The notes under the pieces: generated by a model | Told to the model about the DNA's origin: nothing | The model's input: only the letters and a program-made list of their open reading frames with translations | The model's database searches: none | Translations under genes and position numbers: made by a program | From: Acidobacteriota bacterium | GTDB taxonomy: Bacteria; Acidobacteriota; Terriglobia; Terriglobales; SCQP01 | NCBI GenBank assembly: GCA_021818955.1 | Contig: JAKASR010000008.1 | Span: 1 to 64,000 of the forward strand | Direction of reading: 5' to 3' | DNA length: 64,000 nt | Part shown: piece by piece, positions 48,702 to 57,736 of the stretch | How the letters are laid out: each line of letters opens with the position of its first letter | Numbering within the stretch: the stretch's first letter is position 1

Positions 48702-48825
48702 ATCCCGTCCTAAACCGATCACCGCTTGACAGACGCCGGGGCGTGACTTCTACTAGCTCTTCCAGCTTCAGCCCTGCTGGAAGGCGTTTGCGCGCCGCCG
48801 GCCAAAATTCCGAGGAGAGATCCGT

Positions 48826-50493
48826 TTGCCCCTCCATCTCCACCTGCACTGGATCGACACGCTGATCATCGTGCTGTATTTCGTCTTCGTGGTGGCGATC
48901 GGTTTTTTGTTACGCCACCAGATGCACACCAGCGAGGACTTCTTTCTTTCCGGCCGGCGAGTGCCCGCCTGGATCACCGGGCTGGCGTTTCTTTCCGCCA
49001 ACCTGGGCGCGCTGGAGATGATCGGCATGGCGGCGGCGGGGGCCGAGTACGGCATGCTGACCAGTCATTTTTATTGGGTGGGCGCCGTGCCGGCGATGAT
49101 TTTCGTGGCGCTGTTCATGATGCCGTTTTACTACGGCAGCCGGGCCCGTTCCGTGCCCGAGTACCTGCGGATGCGTTTCGACGAAAAAACCCGCGCGCTC
49201 AACGCCATGACCTTCGCGGCGATGACGCTGCTGATGAGCGGCATCAACATGTACGCGATGGCGCTGCTGTTTCAGGCGGTGCTGGGCTGGAGCATGAGCC
49301 TGAGTTACTGGCTCTCGGCCGGAATCGTGCTGGCCTATACCATAACCGGCGGCCTGACCTCTTCCATCTACAACGAAGTGCTGCAATTTTTCCTGATCGT
49401 CTTTGGTTTTGCGCCGCTGACCTGGCTGGGGTTGCGCACGGTGCATGGCTGGAGCGGGCTCAAGGCGCGGCTGGCCGCCATGCATCTGCACGGCTACATG
49501 CACATGTGGCGCAACATGGCCCACCCGGGGCAGAACCCGATGGGGGTGGAATGGTTCGGGCTGGTGATGGGGCTGGGTTTTGTGCTCTCGTTCGGCTATT
49601 GGTGCACCGATTTCCTGGTGATCCAGCGCGCGATGGCGGCGGAGAACATGAGCGCGGCGCGGCGCACGCCGCTGATTGCCGCATTTCCGAAGATGCTGTT
49701 TCCCTTTATCGTGATTGTGCCCGGCATTCTCGCCCTCGCGCTGGTGCCGGCGGCGCAATGGCCCACCGTGAATGGGCACATCAACTACAACCAGGCCCTA
49801 TCGCTGATGATCGGGCGTTTTTATCCTTCCGGCATGATCGGGCTCGGGCTGGTGGCCTTGCTGGCCAGTTTCATGTCGGGCATGGCCGGCAATGTCACCG
49901 CCTTCAACGCCGTTTGGACTTACGACATTTATCAGAGCTATATCCGCCCCGGGCGTTCCGACCGCCATTACCTGCATGTCGGCCGCTGGGCGACGCTGGG
50001 CGGAATTCTGATCTCCATCGGCGGCGCCTACCTGGTCAGTAATTTCAACAGCCTGATGGATTACATGCAGTTGGTGTTCAGCTTCGTCAACGCGCCGCTG
50101 TTTGCCACTTTTTTACTGGGCATGTTCTGGAAGCGCACCACCGGGCACGGCGCCTTTTGGGGGCTGCTGGCCGGCATCGCCGCCGCCGCCGGGCATTTCT
50201 CACTCACCCGCTCCCTAGGCGGCCCCGGGGGCTGGCTGGGCGTCTGGCACACTTACCCCAGCAGCATGGCGCAGAATTTCTGGGGTGCGATCTGGGCCTG
50301 GAGCCTATGCATGATCGTGACCATGCTGATCAGCCTGCTGACCACGCCCCGGCCGGAAGCCGAGCTGGTGGGGCTGGTGCGCTCGCTGACGCCGCATCCG
50401 GAGGAAGCGTCCGTTGCCTGGTATCGCCGCCCCGCCTGGCTGGCGGGGCTGGTGATTGCCGCGCTGGTGTTTCTCAATCTCTGGTTCCGCTAG
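48826..50493 (+). CDS. sodium:solute symporter family protein
   Basis: The 555-aa protein starts at TTG (LPLHLHLHWIDTLIIVLYF) after GAGGAGAG. It has about 13 TM helices. SSS motifs include EDFFLSGRRVPAWITGLAFLSANLG, then AYTITGGLTSSIYNEVLQFFLIV, then LLASFMSGMAGNVTAFNAVWTYDIYQSYIRPG. The layout fits the sugar/vitamin branch of the SSS family with Na+ coupling. The substrate is not readable. A 64-aa membrane protein follows 30 bp downstream. Confidence 0.88.
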   Translation: MPLHLHLHWIDTLIIVLYFVFVVAIGFLLRHQMHTSEDFFLSGRRVPAWITGLAFLSANLGALEMIGMAAAGAEYGMLTSHFYWVGAVPAMIFVALFMMPFYYGSRARSVPEYLRMRFDEKTRALNAMTFAAMTLLMSGINMYAMALLFQAVLGWSMSLSYWLSAGIVLAYTITGGLTSSIYNEVLQFFLIVFGFAPLTWLGLRTVHGWSGLKARLAAMHLHGYMHMWRNMAHPGQNPMGVEWFGLVMGLGFVLSFGYWCTDFLVIQRAMAAENMSAARRTPLIAAFPKMLFPFIVIVPGILALALVPAAQWPTVNGHINYNQALSLMIGRFYPSGMIGLGLVALLASFMSGMAGNVTAFNAVWTYDIYQSYIRPGRSDRHYLHVGRWATLGGILISIGGAYLVSNFNSLMDYMQLVFSFVNAPLFATFLLGMFWKRTTGHGAFWGLLAGIAAAAGHFSLTRSLGGPGGWLGVWHTYPSSMAQNFWGAIWAWSLCMIVTMLISLLTTPRPEAELVGLVRSLTPHPEEASVAWYRRPAWLAGLVIAALVFLNLWFR

Positions 50494-50523
50494 CGTTTCG
50501 CGGCTGATGAGGAAATTACCGTC

Positions 50524-50718
50524 ATGGATCTGCGCCAACCGATAGGATTGTTGTTCAGCATCTTCGGCCTGTTATTGATTGCCTACGGCGTCTTGCATGC
50601 GGGCGCGGGCATGCTGCGCTCCGGCATCAACGTGGACCTGTTCTGGGGGGTGGTGCTGGCCGCGTTTGGAATGCTGATGTTGTGGCTGGCCGGGCGCGCC
50701 CGGGGGCGAAGCAAGTAA
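50524..50718 (+). CDS. small two-TM membrane protein, function unknown
   Basis: The 64-aa product has helices at about 8-28 (GLLFSIFGLLLIAYGVLHAG) and 39-57 (LFWGVVLAAFGMLMLWLAG), with a basic tail (RARGRSK). It begins 30 bp after the symporter stop. Small proteins of this shape often follow SSS permeases in Acidobacteriota and may be an accessory subunit; that is an inference from neighbourhood. Confidence 0.65.
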   Translation: MDLRQPIGLLFSIFGLLLIAYGVLHAGAGMLRSGINVDLFWGVVLAAFGMLMLWLAGRARGRSK

Positions 50719-51086
50719 ATTTCCAGTTACCGGTTGCCCGTTTCCAACACGAACTAAATTTTAAAAATACGGAATTTATTTTTCGGCGGGCTCAATTGAC
50801 ATCAAAAAACAGCGGACAGATTCGAGCAGCTTGATGGCGGCCGCGATGGCCATGGGCTTGGCGCGAGGCAGGCGATCAACTGCCGTTGCTTGAAGCGTTG
50901 GAGCAACTCCGGCGGCGCATAACACGCCGCCGCCCTGAGAAAATGAGAGACGGCGGCGAACGCCGAGGCTGCAGCAAGCTAGCAGGCGTCAGGCTTTTCG
51001 GCGGCTTGGCGGCACAGCCAAAGTCCGCGCCGCCCGGGTGCCCAGGCGCGGCGCGGGGTGTTTTCGGCATCGGGCCGGCGGCAAGC
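50719..51086. other. 368-bp region without a convincing gene; two strong hairpins
   Basis: It lies between the plus-strand symporter unit and the minus-strand cytochrome gene. Two hairpins are evident: GGCGGCG-CATAACA-CGCCGCC at 50911-50931 and CCGCGCCG/CGGCGCGG at 51025-51056. Either may terminate the cytochrome unit (minus), though neither has a clean T-run. A plus-strand frame at 50886-51155 lacks family features and is not called. Confidence 0.4.
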
Positions 51087-51458
51087 TTAACGCTTGGCCT
51101 GGGTCTTAAAGGTGCGAATAAAGCGGACCACGGAATGGATCTGCGCATCGCTTAACACGCCGTTCCAGGCGGGCATCGGCGGAAAGCCCTTCTTGATAAA
51201 GTCGGCCAATTGGGCATCGGTTTTCTTCTGCACCGCGGGACGATGCAGGTTGGCCTTGGCGGGAAGATAGCTTTGTCCGGTCCCGTCGTTTTTATGGCAG
51301 ACGGCGCATTTGGCCATGAACAAATCGCGCCCGGCGCTAACGGCGGCACCGGCATGAGTCGCCGTTTTGTTCCAGGCCCAAGCAGAAGCGGCCATTGAGA
51401 ACAGCAGCGCGGCCAGCGCCAGACGGCGAACAGAATTAGAAAAGCAGGTAAGCGTCAT
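51087..51458 (-). CDS. small monoheme c-type cytochrome
   Basis: The 123-aa protein has a signal peptide (about 1-28; RRLALAALLFSMAASAWAW) and one heme site CAVCH in FMAKCAVCHKNDGTGQSY. A probable Met ligand lies in GFPPMPAWNGVLSD. It is the second gene of a minus-strand pair with the larger cytochrome that begins 48 bp upstream. It shares the FPPMP motif with the cytochrome at 17464. It may act as a soluble carrier for the adjacent electron chain. Confidence 0.88.
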   Translation of the reverse strand: MTLTCFSNSVRRLALAALLFSMAASAWAWNKTATHAGAAVSAGRDLFMAKCAVCHKNDGTGQSYLPAKANLHRPAVQKKTDAQLADFIKKGFPPMPAWNGVLSDAQIHSVVRFIRTFKTQAKR

Positions 51459-51506
51459 AAGTTCATCCTTTCCCCGCAGGCGATATCCAGCGCGGATTTC
51501 GCCCGA

Positions 51507-52457
51507 TTAATGCAGATTCAAACTGAGCTGAGTATTGGCGCGCAGGCTGATATTGCGCACCACGGCGACGCTGCCGGGATGCCAGGCTACAAGTTGATAA
51601 TCTCCGGGCGGCGCCGGCGGCAGGCGATAGTTGCCGGCGGCATCGGTAATGGCGCAATACGGGCTAGGCGCGACGACGATGTAGGCCAACTCGTTGCTTT
51701 GCCCCTGAATGGCGAGGGGGTAAATACCCGGGTGGAGAAATGCGCGGATGCGGGACTCGCCAGGGGCAAGCCGGCCCAAGCTTTCACTGAGCCAGCCAGC
51801 GGCGCGGCGCGACTCGGCGCCGGGGGGGGGCAGAACGGTGCCCGCATTCATGGCCGGCAAAAGCTTAACGTAATGCACAATGCGCCGCAGTTCGGGATAG
51901 CTCAGCACCCGTTGCCAGCGCGGCATGCCGCTGCCGGCCTTGCCGCCCCAGACCACTTGCGCGAGGTGCAATTCGTTCCAGGTCTGAATGCCGGGGGAGA
52001 GCAGGTTCTCGGCGTGGGGCCGCATGCTGCCGCCCACCGGAGTGAGGGCCTCGCCATTGGCGCCATGGCAGATGGCGCAGTGGGCGAGGAAATGCCGCTG
52101 GCCGCGCGGGCGCAGCAGTTCGAGCGGCTCGGCCACGGTGCCGTCGTTTTCAAAAACCACCCGGGCGCCGGCGGGCACGGTGAGCAGTGGCGGGGCGAGA
52201 TGGTTCCAGGTGACGCGCAGCAGCGCCGACACCCGGGCGGCGGCGGGAGCAGGCCGCGCCGGCACCAGATAAACGGCGGCAGGCCAGGGCGCCGCGGTCG
52301 CCAGCGCGCCCGGCAGCCGGCGGGTGGCGGCGGCGGGGAAATGCACGCGGCCGCTGAGCTGGACCTTATTGAAATTTTGGGTAGTTGTAGTTTGGGCCGA
52401 TAACCCGGAGGCGAACAGTCCCAGCCCGATTCCCCATCCCAACCAGCGTCGCGGCAT
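51507..52457 (-). CDS. exported cytochrome c with cupredoxin-like and carboxypeptidase-regulatory-like domains
   Basis: I start at ATG 52457 (MPRRWLGWGIGLGLFASG), which follows GGAGG by five bases and opens a signal peptide; a frame start at 52550 would lie over the promoter palindromes. The 316-aa protein has an N-terminal beta domain (VQLSGRVHFPAAAT to FENDGTVAEPLELL), then one heme site CAICH in FLAHCAICHGANGEALTPVGG. A carboxypeptidase-regulatory-like fold ends it (GNYRLPPAPPGDYQLVAWHPG). Such modular cytochromes sit in the periplasm or at the outer membrane. It is divergent from the heme-porin across two CRP-like sites. Confidence 0.8.
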   Translation of the reverse strand: MPRRWLGWGIGLGLFASGLSAQTTTTQNFNKVQLSGRVHFPAAATRRLPGALATAAPWPAAVYLVPARPAPAAARVSALLRVTWNHLAPPLLTVPAGARVVFENDGTVAEPLELLRPRGQRHFLAHCAICHGANGEALTPVGGSMRPHAENLLSPGIQTWNELHLAQVVWGGKAGSGMPRWQRVLSYPELRRIVHYVKLLPAMNAGTVLPPPGAESRRAAGWLSESLGRLAPGESRIRAFLHPGIYPLAIQGQSNELAYIVVAPSPYCAITDAAGNYRLPPAPPGDYQLVAWHPGSVAVVRNISLRANTQLSLNLH

Positions 52458-52535
52458 AACATCCTCCCGCTTTCGATCTCGTCCCCATTGCAACACCCCG
52501 CCGCGGGCGCGTCGTTGCGCGGGCTTAATACGCTG

Positions 52536-52551
52536 TGTGATGCGCATCACA
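52536..52551. promoter_or_regulatory. CRP-family operator 1, perfect TGTGA-N6-TCACA
   Basis: The 16-bp palindrome TGTGATGCGCATCACA equals the CRP consensus on both arms and is a perfect inverted repeat. It lies in the divergent promoter region between the cytochrome unit (minus) and the heme-porin (plus). FNR sites would instead read TTGAT-N4-ATCAA, so a CRP-type recognition helix is expected. Confidence 0.75.
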
Positions 52552-52566
52552 GCATAATTTTTATGT

Positions 52567-52582
52567 TGTGACTTCGATCACT
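52567..52582. promoter_or_regulatory. CRP-family operator 2, TGTGA-N6-TCACT
   Basis: TGTGACTTCGATCACT matches the CRP arms at nine of ten positions. Its centre is 31 bp from that of operator 1, about three helical turns, so two dimers could bind the same face. It is 105 bp upstream of the heme-porin ATG. Confidence 0.65.
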
Positions 52583-52686
52583 TTCAACAATGGGGCATGT
52601 CACGGCAAGAAGAGCCGGGCGGCGTTTACTGTCACAAGTGTACCGGTGATGCTTGGCCGGAATCACAGCGAAAGGTGAGCTTATAT

Positions 52687-54042
52687 ATGTCTTTATCTCG
52701 CTTGGCTTTATATGCAAGCGCTCGCGGGTGGGCACGTTGGGCCATGGCTGTGGGCCTGCTCTCGGCGGCCGCCTGGGCGGTGCCGAGCTTTTCCCGCCAG
52801 ACCGGATTCCCTTGTTCCACCTGTCATACCACGCCTCCCGAGCTGACCGCATTTGGGCGCCAGTTCAAGTTGAACGGCTATACCCTGACCAACATGAAAA
52901 CCGTGCAGGCTCCCGGCAAGGGCAATCAAGCGGGCCTGCAACTGAACAGCTTTCTGCCGCTCTCGGTGATGTTTCAAATCTCCGACAGCCTGACCCGGAC
53001 GGCGATTCCGGGCACGCAAAACAACGCGGTCGAGTTTCCCCAGCAGTTGAGCCTATTTCTTGCCGGCGCCTGGTCGACTCATGCCGGCAGTTTTATGCAG
53101 ATCACCTATTCCGGACCGGGCGACCATCTCAGCATGGATAACACCGATATCCGGTTTGCCAACCAGGCCAAGCTGGGCGGCAAGACGCTGGTCTATGGGC
53201 TGGATTTCAACAACAATCCCACGGTCGAAGATTTGTGGAACTCCACCCCGGCCTGGGGCTTTCCTTATATTTCTTCCGACTCCGCGCCCGGACCGATTAC
53301 CGGCGCGCTGATTGACGGCGGTCTGGCGCAGGATGTGGCCGGCGTGGGCGTCTACGGGATGTACGACGATCATCTCTATCTCGACGTCACCGCCTATCGT
53401 TCCATGCACCTGGGCGGCGCCGAGCCGCCGGACGGCAACGGCTTCGGCATCAACATTCATGGGGTCGCGCCTTATGCCCGCCTGGCCTGGCAGCAGCAGA
53501 TGGGCAGCAACACGCTGTTCGAGATTGGCGGCTATGGGCTATATCTGCGCAGCTATCCCAACGCGATTACCGGGCCGCGGGACACCTATCGCGATATTGC
53601 CGCCGATTTCACCATCGATCAGCAACTCGGCGCCAATCAGCTCTCGATCTACGGCACCGATATTTACGAACACTCCAATCTGGACGCCAGCCTGATCGCC
53701 GGCGCCGCCGGCTTGAGCGTACACAAGCTCAATACCGCCCGCGCCAACGCCACCTATCATTGGGGCGACCGGTATGCGGCCACCGCCGGCGTGTTTGGCA
53801 TATCCGGAACCACCGACAGCACTCTATTCGGCCCCAATCCGGTTAGTGGCAGCCTCAGCGGCAGCCCGCAATCGGATGGATACATTATGCAGTTCGCCTA
53901 TTGGCCCTGGCAGAACATCAACTTCACGGCCCAATACACCGGCTACTGGAAATTCAACGGCGGCGGGACCAACTACGACGGCAGCGGCCGCAATGCCACC
54001 GACAACAACACCATCTATCTAGCGGGCTGGTTCATTTTCTAA
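52687..54042 (+). CDS. Cyc2-like fused monoheme cytochrome-porin
   Basis: I start at ATG 52687, six bases after AGGTGAGC, giving 451 aa with a signal peptide (about 1-38). Just after it comes one heme site in FSRQTGFPCSTCHTTPPELT followed by AFGRQFKLNGYTL. This TG-x-x-CxxCH and P-L-x-x-FGRxFKxxGY pattern is that of Cyc2-type outer-membrane proteins. In these a heme sits inside a 16-strand porin and moves electrons across the outer membrane, known for Fe(II) oxidation. The remaining 390 residues alternate hydrophobic and polar residues as in beta-barrels, ending with an aromatic residue (YLAGWFIF). It is divergent from a cytochrome pair and lies 98 bp before the complex III genes. A generic porin with heme is the alternative. 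Confidence 0.75.
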   Translation: MSLSRLALYASARGWARWAMAVGLLSAAAWAVPSFSRQTGFPCSTCHTTPPELTAFGRQFKLNGYTLTNMKTVQAPGKGNQAGLQLNSFLPLSVMFQISDSLTRTAIPGTQNNAVEFPQQLSLFLAGAWSTHAGSFMQITYSGPGDHLSMDNTDIRFANQAKLGGKTLVYGLDFNNNPTVEDLWNSTPAWGFPYISSDSAPGPITGALIDGGLAQDVAGVGVYGMYDDHLYLDVTAYRSMHLGGAEPPDGNGFGINIHGVAPYARLAWQQQMGSNTLFEIGGYGLYLRSYPNAITGPRDTYRDIAADFTIDQQLGANQLSIYGTDIYEHSNLDASLIAGAAGLSVHKLNTARANATYHWGDRYAATAGVFGISGTTDSTLFGPNPVSGSLSGSPQSDGYIMQFAYWPWQNINFTAQYTGYWKFNGGGTNYDGSGRNATDNNTIYLAGWFIF

Positions 54043-54061
54043 AGCTCCACGTTCCGGGGGA

Positions 54062-54095
54062 GCCGCGCGCGGCGACGAGTCCTCTCGCGCGCGGC
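54062..54095 (+). terminator. strong GC hairpin between heme-porin and actA
   Basis: GCCGCGCGCG and CGCGCGCGGC form a 10-bp stem with a 14-nt loop, 20 bp after the porin stop. There is no T-run, so it may act as a partial terminator or mRNA-stability element that lets the porin be made in excess over the complex III genes. Confidence 0.45.
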
Positions 54096-54140
54096 CCTTC
54101 CGGGCGGGAGAGAAAGCAAGTAGCAGAAGGAACGTTTCCA

Positions 54141-54635
54141 ATGACTCGATGGAAATATCTCCTGACGGCAGTCGTGTTGGCGGGCTTGGGCGCGGCTTAT
54201 CCGACGCTGACCCAGCGCGCCCCGCGCCAGCCCATAGCATTTCCGCACAAACTGCATCTGGCGGCCGGCATGCATTGCACCGATTGCCACCGCGACGCCG
54301 CGGTTTCCGCCAGCGCCGGGCTGCCGAGCGTGCGCGAGTGCGCGCTCTGCCACGCCCGCATCAAGACGCAGTCGCCCATGATTCGCCAGGTCATGGCCTA
54401 CGCGAAACGGGGCGAAGAGATTCCCTGGCAGCGGGTATATCGTTATCCAAAATCCGCGCATGTGATTTTTCGCCATAACATGCACATCGCGGCCGGTCTG
54501 GCCTGCGGCACTTGTCACGGCGACTTGCGGCACGCCACTACGGCGAGCGTCTGGAAGCCGCTGGACATGGGAGTCTGCATCGCCTGCCATCGGCAACACG
54601 GCGCCAAGGTCGAATGCCAGGCCTGCCATGACTAA
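54141..54635 (+). CDS. actA: ActA-like pentaheme cytochrome of alternative complex III
   Basis: I start at ATG 54141 (MTRWKYLLTAVVLAGLGAAY), which gives an N-terminal membrane anchor or signal. The 164-aa protein has five heme motifs: CTDCH, CALCH, CGTCH, CIACH and CQACH, with extra His residues (HKLHL and HNMHIAAG) as distal ligands. This is the normal ActA layout. ActA takes electrons within the quinol-oxidising ACIII complex on the periplasmic side. It precedes actB1 by 38 bp in an operon with actB2, actC, actD and actE. Confidence 0.92.
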   Translation: MTRWKYLLTAVVLAGLGAAYPTLTQRAPRQPIAFPHKLHLAAGMHCTDCHRDAAVSASAGLPSVRECALCHARIKTQSPMIRQVMAYAKRGEEIPWQRVYRYPKSAHVIFRHNMHIAAGLACGTCHGDLRHATTASVWKPLDMGVCIACHRQHGAKVECQACHD

Positions 54636-54673
54636 AGCGCGCAGAGCCAGCCGTCCCGGCTGGAGGAGGACTC

Positions 54674-56947
54674 ATGAGCGAATCGTTATCCCTGAAGCGG
54701 CGTGATTTTGTCAAGTTGACGCTGGCGGGCTCGGCGGGCGCGGCGGCGGCCGGCTGCCAGACGCATAACCGCGCGCTGGCGCCGCTGCTGGTGCCGGAAC
54801 AGCCGCTGATTCCCGACGTGGCTTATTGGTCGCGCGGGCTTTGCCGGCAATGCGAGGCCGGATGCGGCGTGCTGATCAAGCGCATGGAAGCCATCGTGCC
54901 GCTGAAACTCAACGGGCAGCCGTATCGCCAAGCACGCCTGGTGGCAAAAAAACTGGAGGGCAATCCCGAGCATCCCGTCAATCGCGGCGGACTTTGCGCC
55001 CGCGGGCAAGCGGGGTTGGAGGCGACCTATCATCCCCTGCGCTTGAGCGCGCCGATAGCGCGTCCGCGCCCGGGCGCCGGGCTGGAGCCGCAAAGTTGGG
55101 AGGCGGCGCTCGCCGGCCTGCGCCACGGGCTCGGTCATGCCCGGCCGGGCGAAGTGGCCTGGCTAGGACGTCCGCTACGCGGCACCGAAGCGGAAACTGT
55201 CGCCGCCTGGTTGGGCGGTTTGAAAGCCCGCTGGTGGGAATATCGCGCGCTGCCCGCACCGCGCGCCGCCGCCGACGCGGCGCGATGGATGCGGTTGCGC
55301 GATTCGGATTTCCTGCTCTCGTTTGGAAATTTTCTTGAAACCTGGCCCAATCAAGCGGGCGCGACCCGCGCCTATAGCCAGTTCCGGCGCAATCCTGCAA
55401 GCTATTTCATTCAGGCCGAGCCGCGCCTGTCGCTGACCGGCACCAATGCCGATGCCTGGGTGGCGTTGCGGCCGGGGTCGGAAGGCATTTTCGCGCTGGC
55501 GCTGGCCGCGCAATGGCTGGCGGCACGCGGCGGCCAAGCCGGAGCGCCGGCCTGGTTGAAAAGCTACACTCCCGATTTCGCCTGCCGCGCCTGCGATCTG
55601 CCGCGCGCGCAATTCAACGACACGCTTCACCACCTGCTGGAAGCGCAGCGGCCGCTGGTGCTGGGCGGACCGAATGCCTACGCGCATGCGCATGCCGGAT
55701 TTCAGGCGGAAGCCATACAGTTGCTAGCCCGGTTAGTGGAGCCGGAATATTCCTCCGCCGGCTCGCCCTCCCCGGCAGCCCTAGGGAAGGCTTCCGGCAA
55801 CTCTCGCGTGATCACGCCACAACCGTTTCCGGGGACCGGCGCGGCGCCGGCGCCGCGGCTGTTGTTTGTACACGAAGTTAACCCGGCGTTTTCCGCGCCC
55901 GCGGCGGAGAAGATGACGCAATGGCTGCGCGGCATTCCCCAAATGGTGGTATTAGGCACATGGCCCGATGAAACAATGCAGCTGGCCAGCCTGGCGTTGC
56001 CGCTCTCCACTCCGCTTGAAAGCTGGACGGACGACGAGCGCGCGGGCGAGGGAGGCGTGATTGCGAGCTTGAATCCACCCGCGATGCGGCCATTGCACGA
56101 TACCCGTTCGCTGCTGGAAATCGTGGATGCGCTCGCGCCGGCACCCCGGCCCGCGCAACCCACGTCCAGCCAATCTACTGCCGTCCAATCCACGCCGGCG
56201 GTCGCGGCGGCGGACGAAGAAGCCTCATACACCGATGCCGGCGAGCGCCTGATCCGCACGCATTGGCTGAGCTTACAGCAGCGGTACGCGCCGTCCGAGC
56301 CCTTTGCCGATTTCTGGGAGGCGGCCGTGCGGCGCGGCGGCTATTGGCCGACTACGACCGCCGGCGCGGCGGCCTCAAATTCTGCAGCCGCAGCGGCGAC
56401 TTTGTCCGCCGTCTCGCGGCCGCAGGCGCCGTCGGCGCCCCAGGAAGCGCCGCCGGCGCTCCATTCCCTGCCGCCGCTTGCGCATGAGAAAGCGTTTCCG
56501 CTGCACCTGCACATATATGAATCCTCGTTCATGGGGGATGGCGCGGGGAGCTGGTTGACCTGGCTGCAGGAATTGCCCGACCCGACCACCTCGGCAATGT
56601 GGTGCAACTGGGTCGAGGTGCATCCGCAACTGGCGGCCAAACTGGGATTGAAGCAGGGCGATGGAGTATGGGTGGAATCGGCCGCCGGCAAAGTCGAGTT
56701 GCCAGTCTTTTTCTATCCCGGCCTGCGCCCGGATACGGTCGCTATTCCCACCGGGCAGGGGCACACGGCGGGCGAGGCGCTAACGAACCGCGGCTCGAAT
56801 CCGTTCCCCTTGCTTGCCGACGTGCGCGATCCGGAAACGGGGGCGCTCGCCTGGGAAGCGAACTACGTCCGGCTGACGCCTTCCGGCCGCCGGCCGCCCT
56901 TACCGCTGTTTGGCCATAGCCTGCAGCGCCGCGTCACCCATCGCTAA
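54674..56947 (+). CDS. actB1: ActB1: molybdopterin-oxidoreductase-like subunit of alternative complex III
   Basis: The 757-aa protein has a Tat-type signal (LKRRDFVKLTLAGSAGAAAAGC), ending in a Cys that could be lipidated. One Fe-S motif follows (GLCRQCEAGCGVLIK and later GGLCARGQAGLE), then the DMSO-reductase-like fold ending with a molybdopterin-binding-type domain (NWVEVHPQLAAKLGLKQGDGVWVESAAG). In ACIII this subunit has no molybdenum and serves structure and electron transfer. Usually ActB is about 1000 aa with the ferredoxin domain attached; here that domain is a separate gene 9 bp downstream. An Ala/Pro-rich insert (about 490-610) is unusual. Confidence 0.9.
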   Translation: MSESLSLKRRDFVKLTLAGSAGAAAAGCQTHNRALAPLLVPEQPLIPDVAYWSRGLCRQCEAGCGVLIKRMEAIVPLKLNGQPYRQARLVAKKLEGNPEHPVNRGGLCARGQAGLEATYHPLRLSAPIARPRPGAGLEPQSWEAALAGLRHGLGHARPGEVAWLGRPLRGTEAETVAAWLGGLKARWWEYRALPAPRAAADAARWMRLRDSDFLLSFGNFLETWPNQAGATRAYSQFRRNPASYFIQAEPRLSLTGTNADAWVALRPGSEGIFALALAAQWLAARGGQAGAPAWLKSYTPDFACRACDLPRAQFNDTLHHLLEAQRPLVLGGPNAYAHAHAGFQAEAIQLLARLVEPEYSSAGSPSPAALGKASGNSRVITPQPFPGTGAAPAPRLLFVHEVNPAFSAPAAEKMTQWLRGIPQMVVLGTWPDETMQLASLALPLSTPLESWTDDERAGEGGVIASLNPPAMRPLHDTRSLLEIVDALAPAPRPAQPTSSQSTAVQSTPAVAAADEEASYTDAGERLIRTHWLSLQQRYAPSEPFADFWEAAVRRGGYWPTTTAGAAASNSAAAAATLSAVSRPQAPSAPQEAPPALHSLPPLAHEKAFPLHLHIYESSFMGDGAGSWLTWLQELPDPTTSAMWCNWVEVHPQLAAKLGLKQGDGVWVESAAGKVELPVFFYPGLRPDTVAIPTGQGHTAGEALTNRGSNPFPLLADVRDPETGALAWEANYVRLTPSGRRPPLPLFGHSLQRRVTHR

Positions 56948-56956
56948 GGACTCACC

Positions 56957-57736
56957 ATGTCTCAACCGAAAGTCAAATCTGCGCATACCCCCCGATGGGG
57001 CATGATCATTGACCTGAACGCCTGCACCGGCTGCTCCGCCTGCATGGTCGCCTGCCGGGCGGAAAACAATATCGCTATTACCGGACCCAAAGAAGCCGCT
57101 TATAACGGCACCATCCAGTGGATGCGAATCGAGCGAACCTGGAAAGGCCGGGGGCGCGATATCCGGGTCGAAAACCGCCCGGTCAATTGCCAGCAATGCT
57201 ACGATGCTCCCTGCGAGCCGGTCTGTCCGGTGCTGGCGACCTACACCAATGACGAAGGCGTGAGCGTGCAGGTGTACAACCGCTGCGTAGGCACGCGCTA
57301 TTGCGGGCTGAACTGTCCCTACCAGGGGCGCTTCTTCAACTGGTTCGATTACGCCTGGGCGCCGACGATGGAAGTGCAGCTCAATCCCGATGTTACCCGG
57401 CGCACGCGCGGCATTATGGAAAAATGCAGCTTCTGCATCCAGCGCATCACCGCCGCCGAGCGCCAGGCGGAGTTGGAGAAGCGCCCGGTGCGGGAAACCG
57501 ATATCCAGCCCGCCTGCGCGCAATCCTGCCCGGCACAGGCATTGCATTTCGGCGATTTAAATAACCCTGACGGCGTCCTGGGAACGGTTTGGAATGCACC
57601 CGGCCTGGAAGTGCTGCTGCCGGAAGTCGGGACCAGGCCCAAAGTGCGCTACGCGCGCCGCGTGCGGCCGCTGCGCGCGCCGCTGGCGGAGAGCACCGGC
57701 AATAGCATCGCGTCCGCTCCGGAGGTGAAAGCATGA
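56957..57736 (+). CDS. actB2: ActB2: four-cluster ferredoxin subunit of alternative complex III
   Basis: The 259-aa protein has cysteine sets for four Fe-S clusters: NACTGCSACMVACRAENN, NCQQCYDAPCEPVCPVLAT, RCVGTRYCGLNCPYQGRFFN and CSFCIQRI with ACAQSCPAQAL. This is the DmsB/NrfC-like module that is normally the C-terminal half of ActB. No signal peptide is seen, so it is probably exported with the Tat partner ActB1. The stop overlaps the actC start by 4 bp. Confidence 0.93.
   Translation: MSQPKVKSAHTPRWGMIIDLNACTGCSACMVACRAENNIAITGPKEAAYNGTIQWMRIERTWKGRGRDIRVENRPVNCQQCYDAPCEPVCPVLATYTNDEGVSVQVYNRCVGTRYCGLNCPYQGRFFNWFDYAWAPTMEVQLNPDVTRRTRGIMEKCSFCIQRITAAERQAELEKRPVRETDIQPACAQSCPAQALHFGDLNNPDGVLGTVWNAPGLEVLLPEVGTRPKVRYARRVRPLRAPLAESTGNSIASAPEVKA

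Noticed and set aside
50886-51155. Plus-strand 89-codon frame before the cytochrome gene
   Set aside because: Arg/Gly-rich, runs over two hairpins and into the opposite-strand cytochrome; no family pattern.
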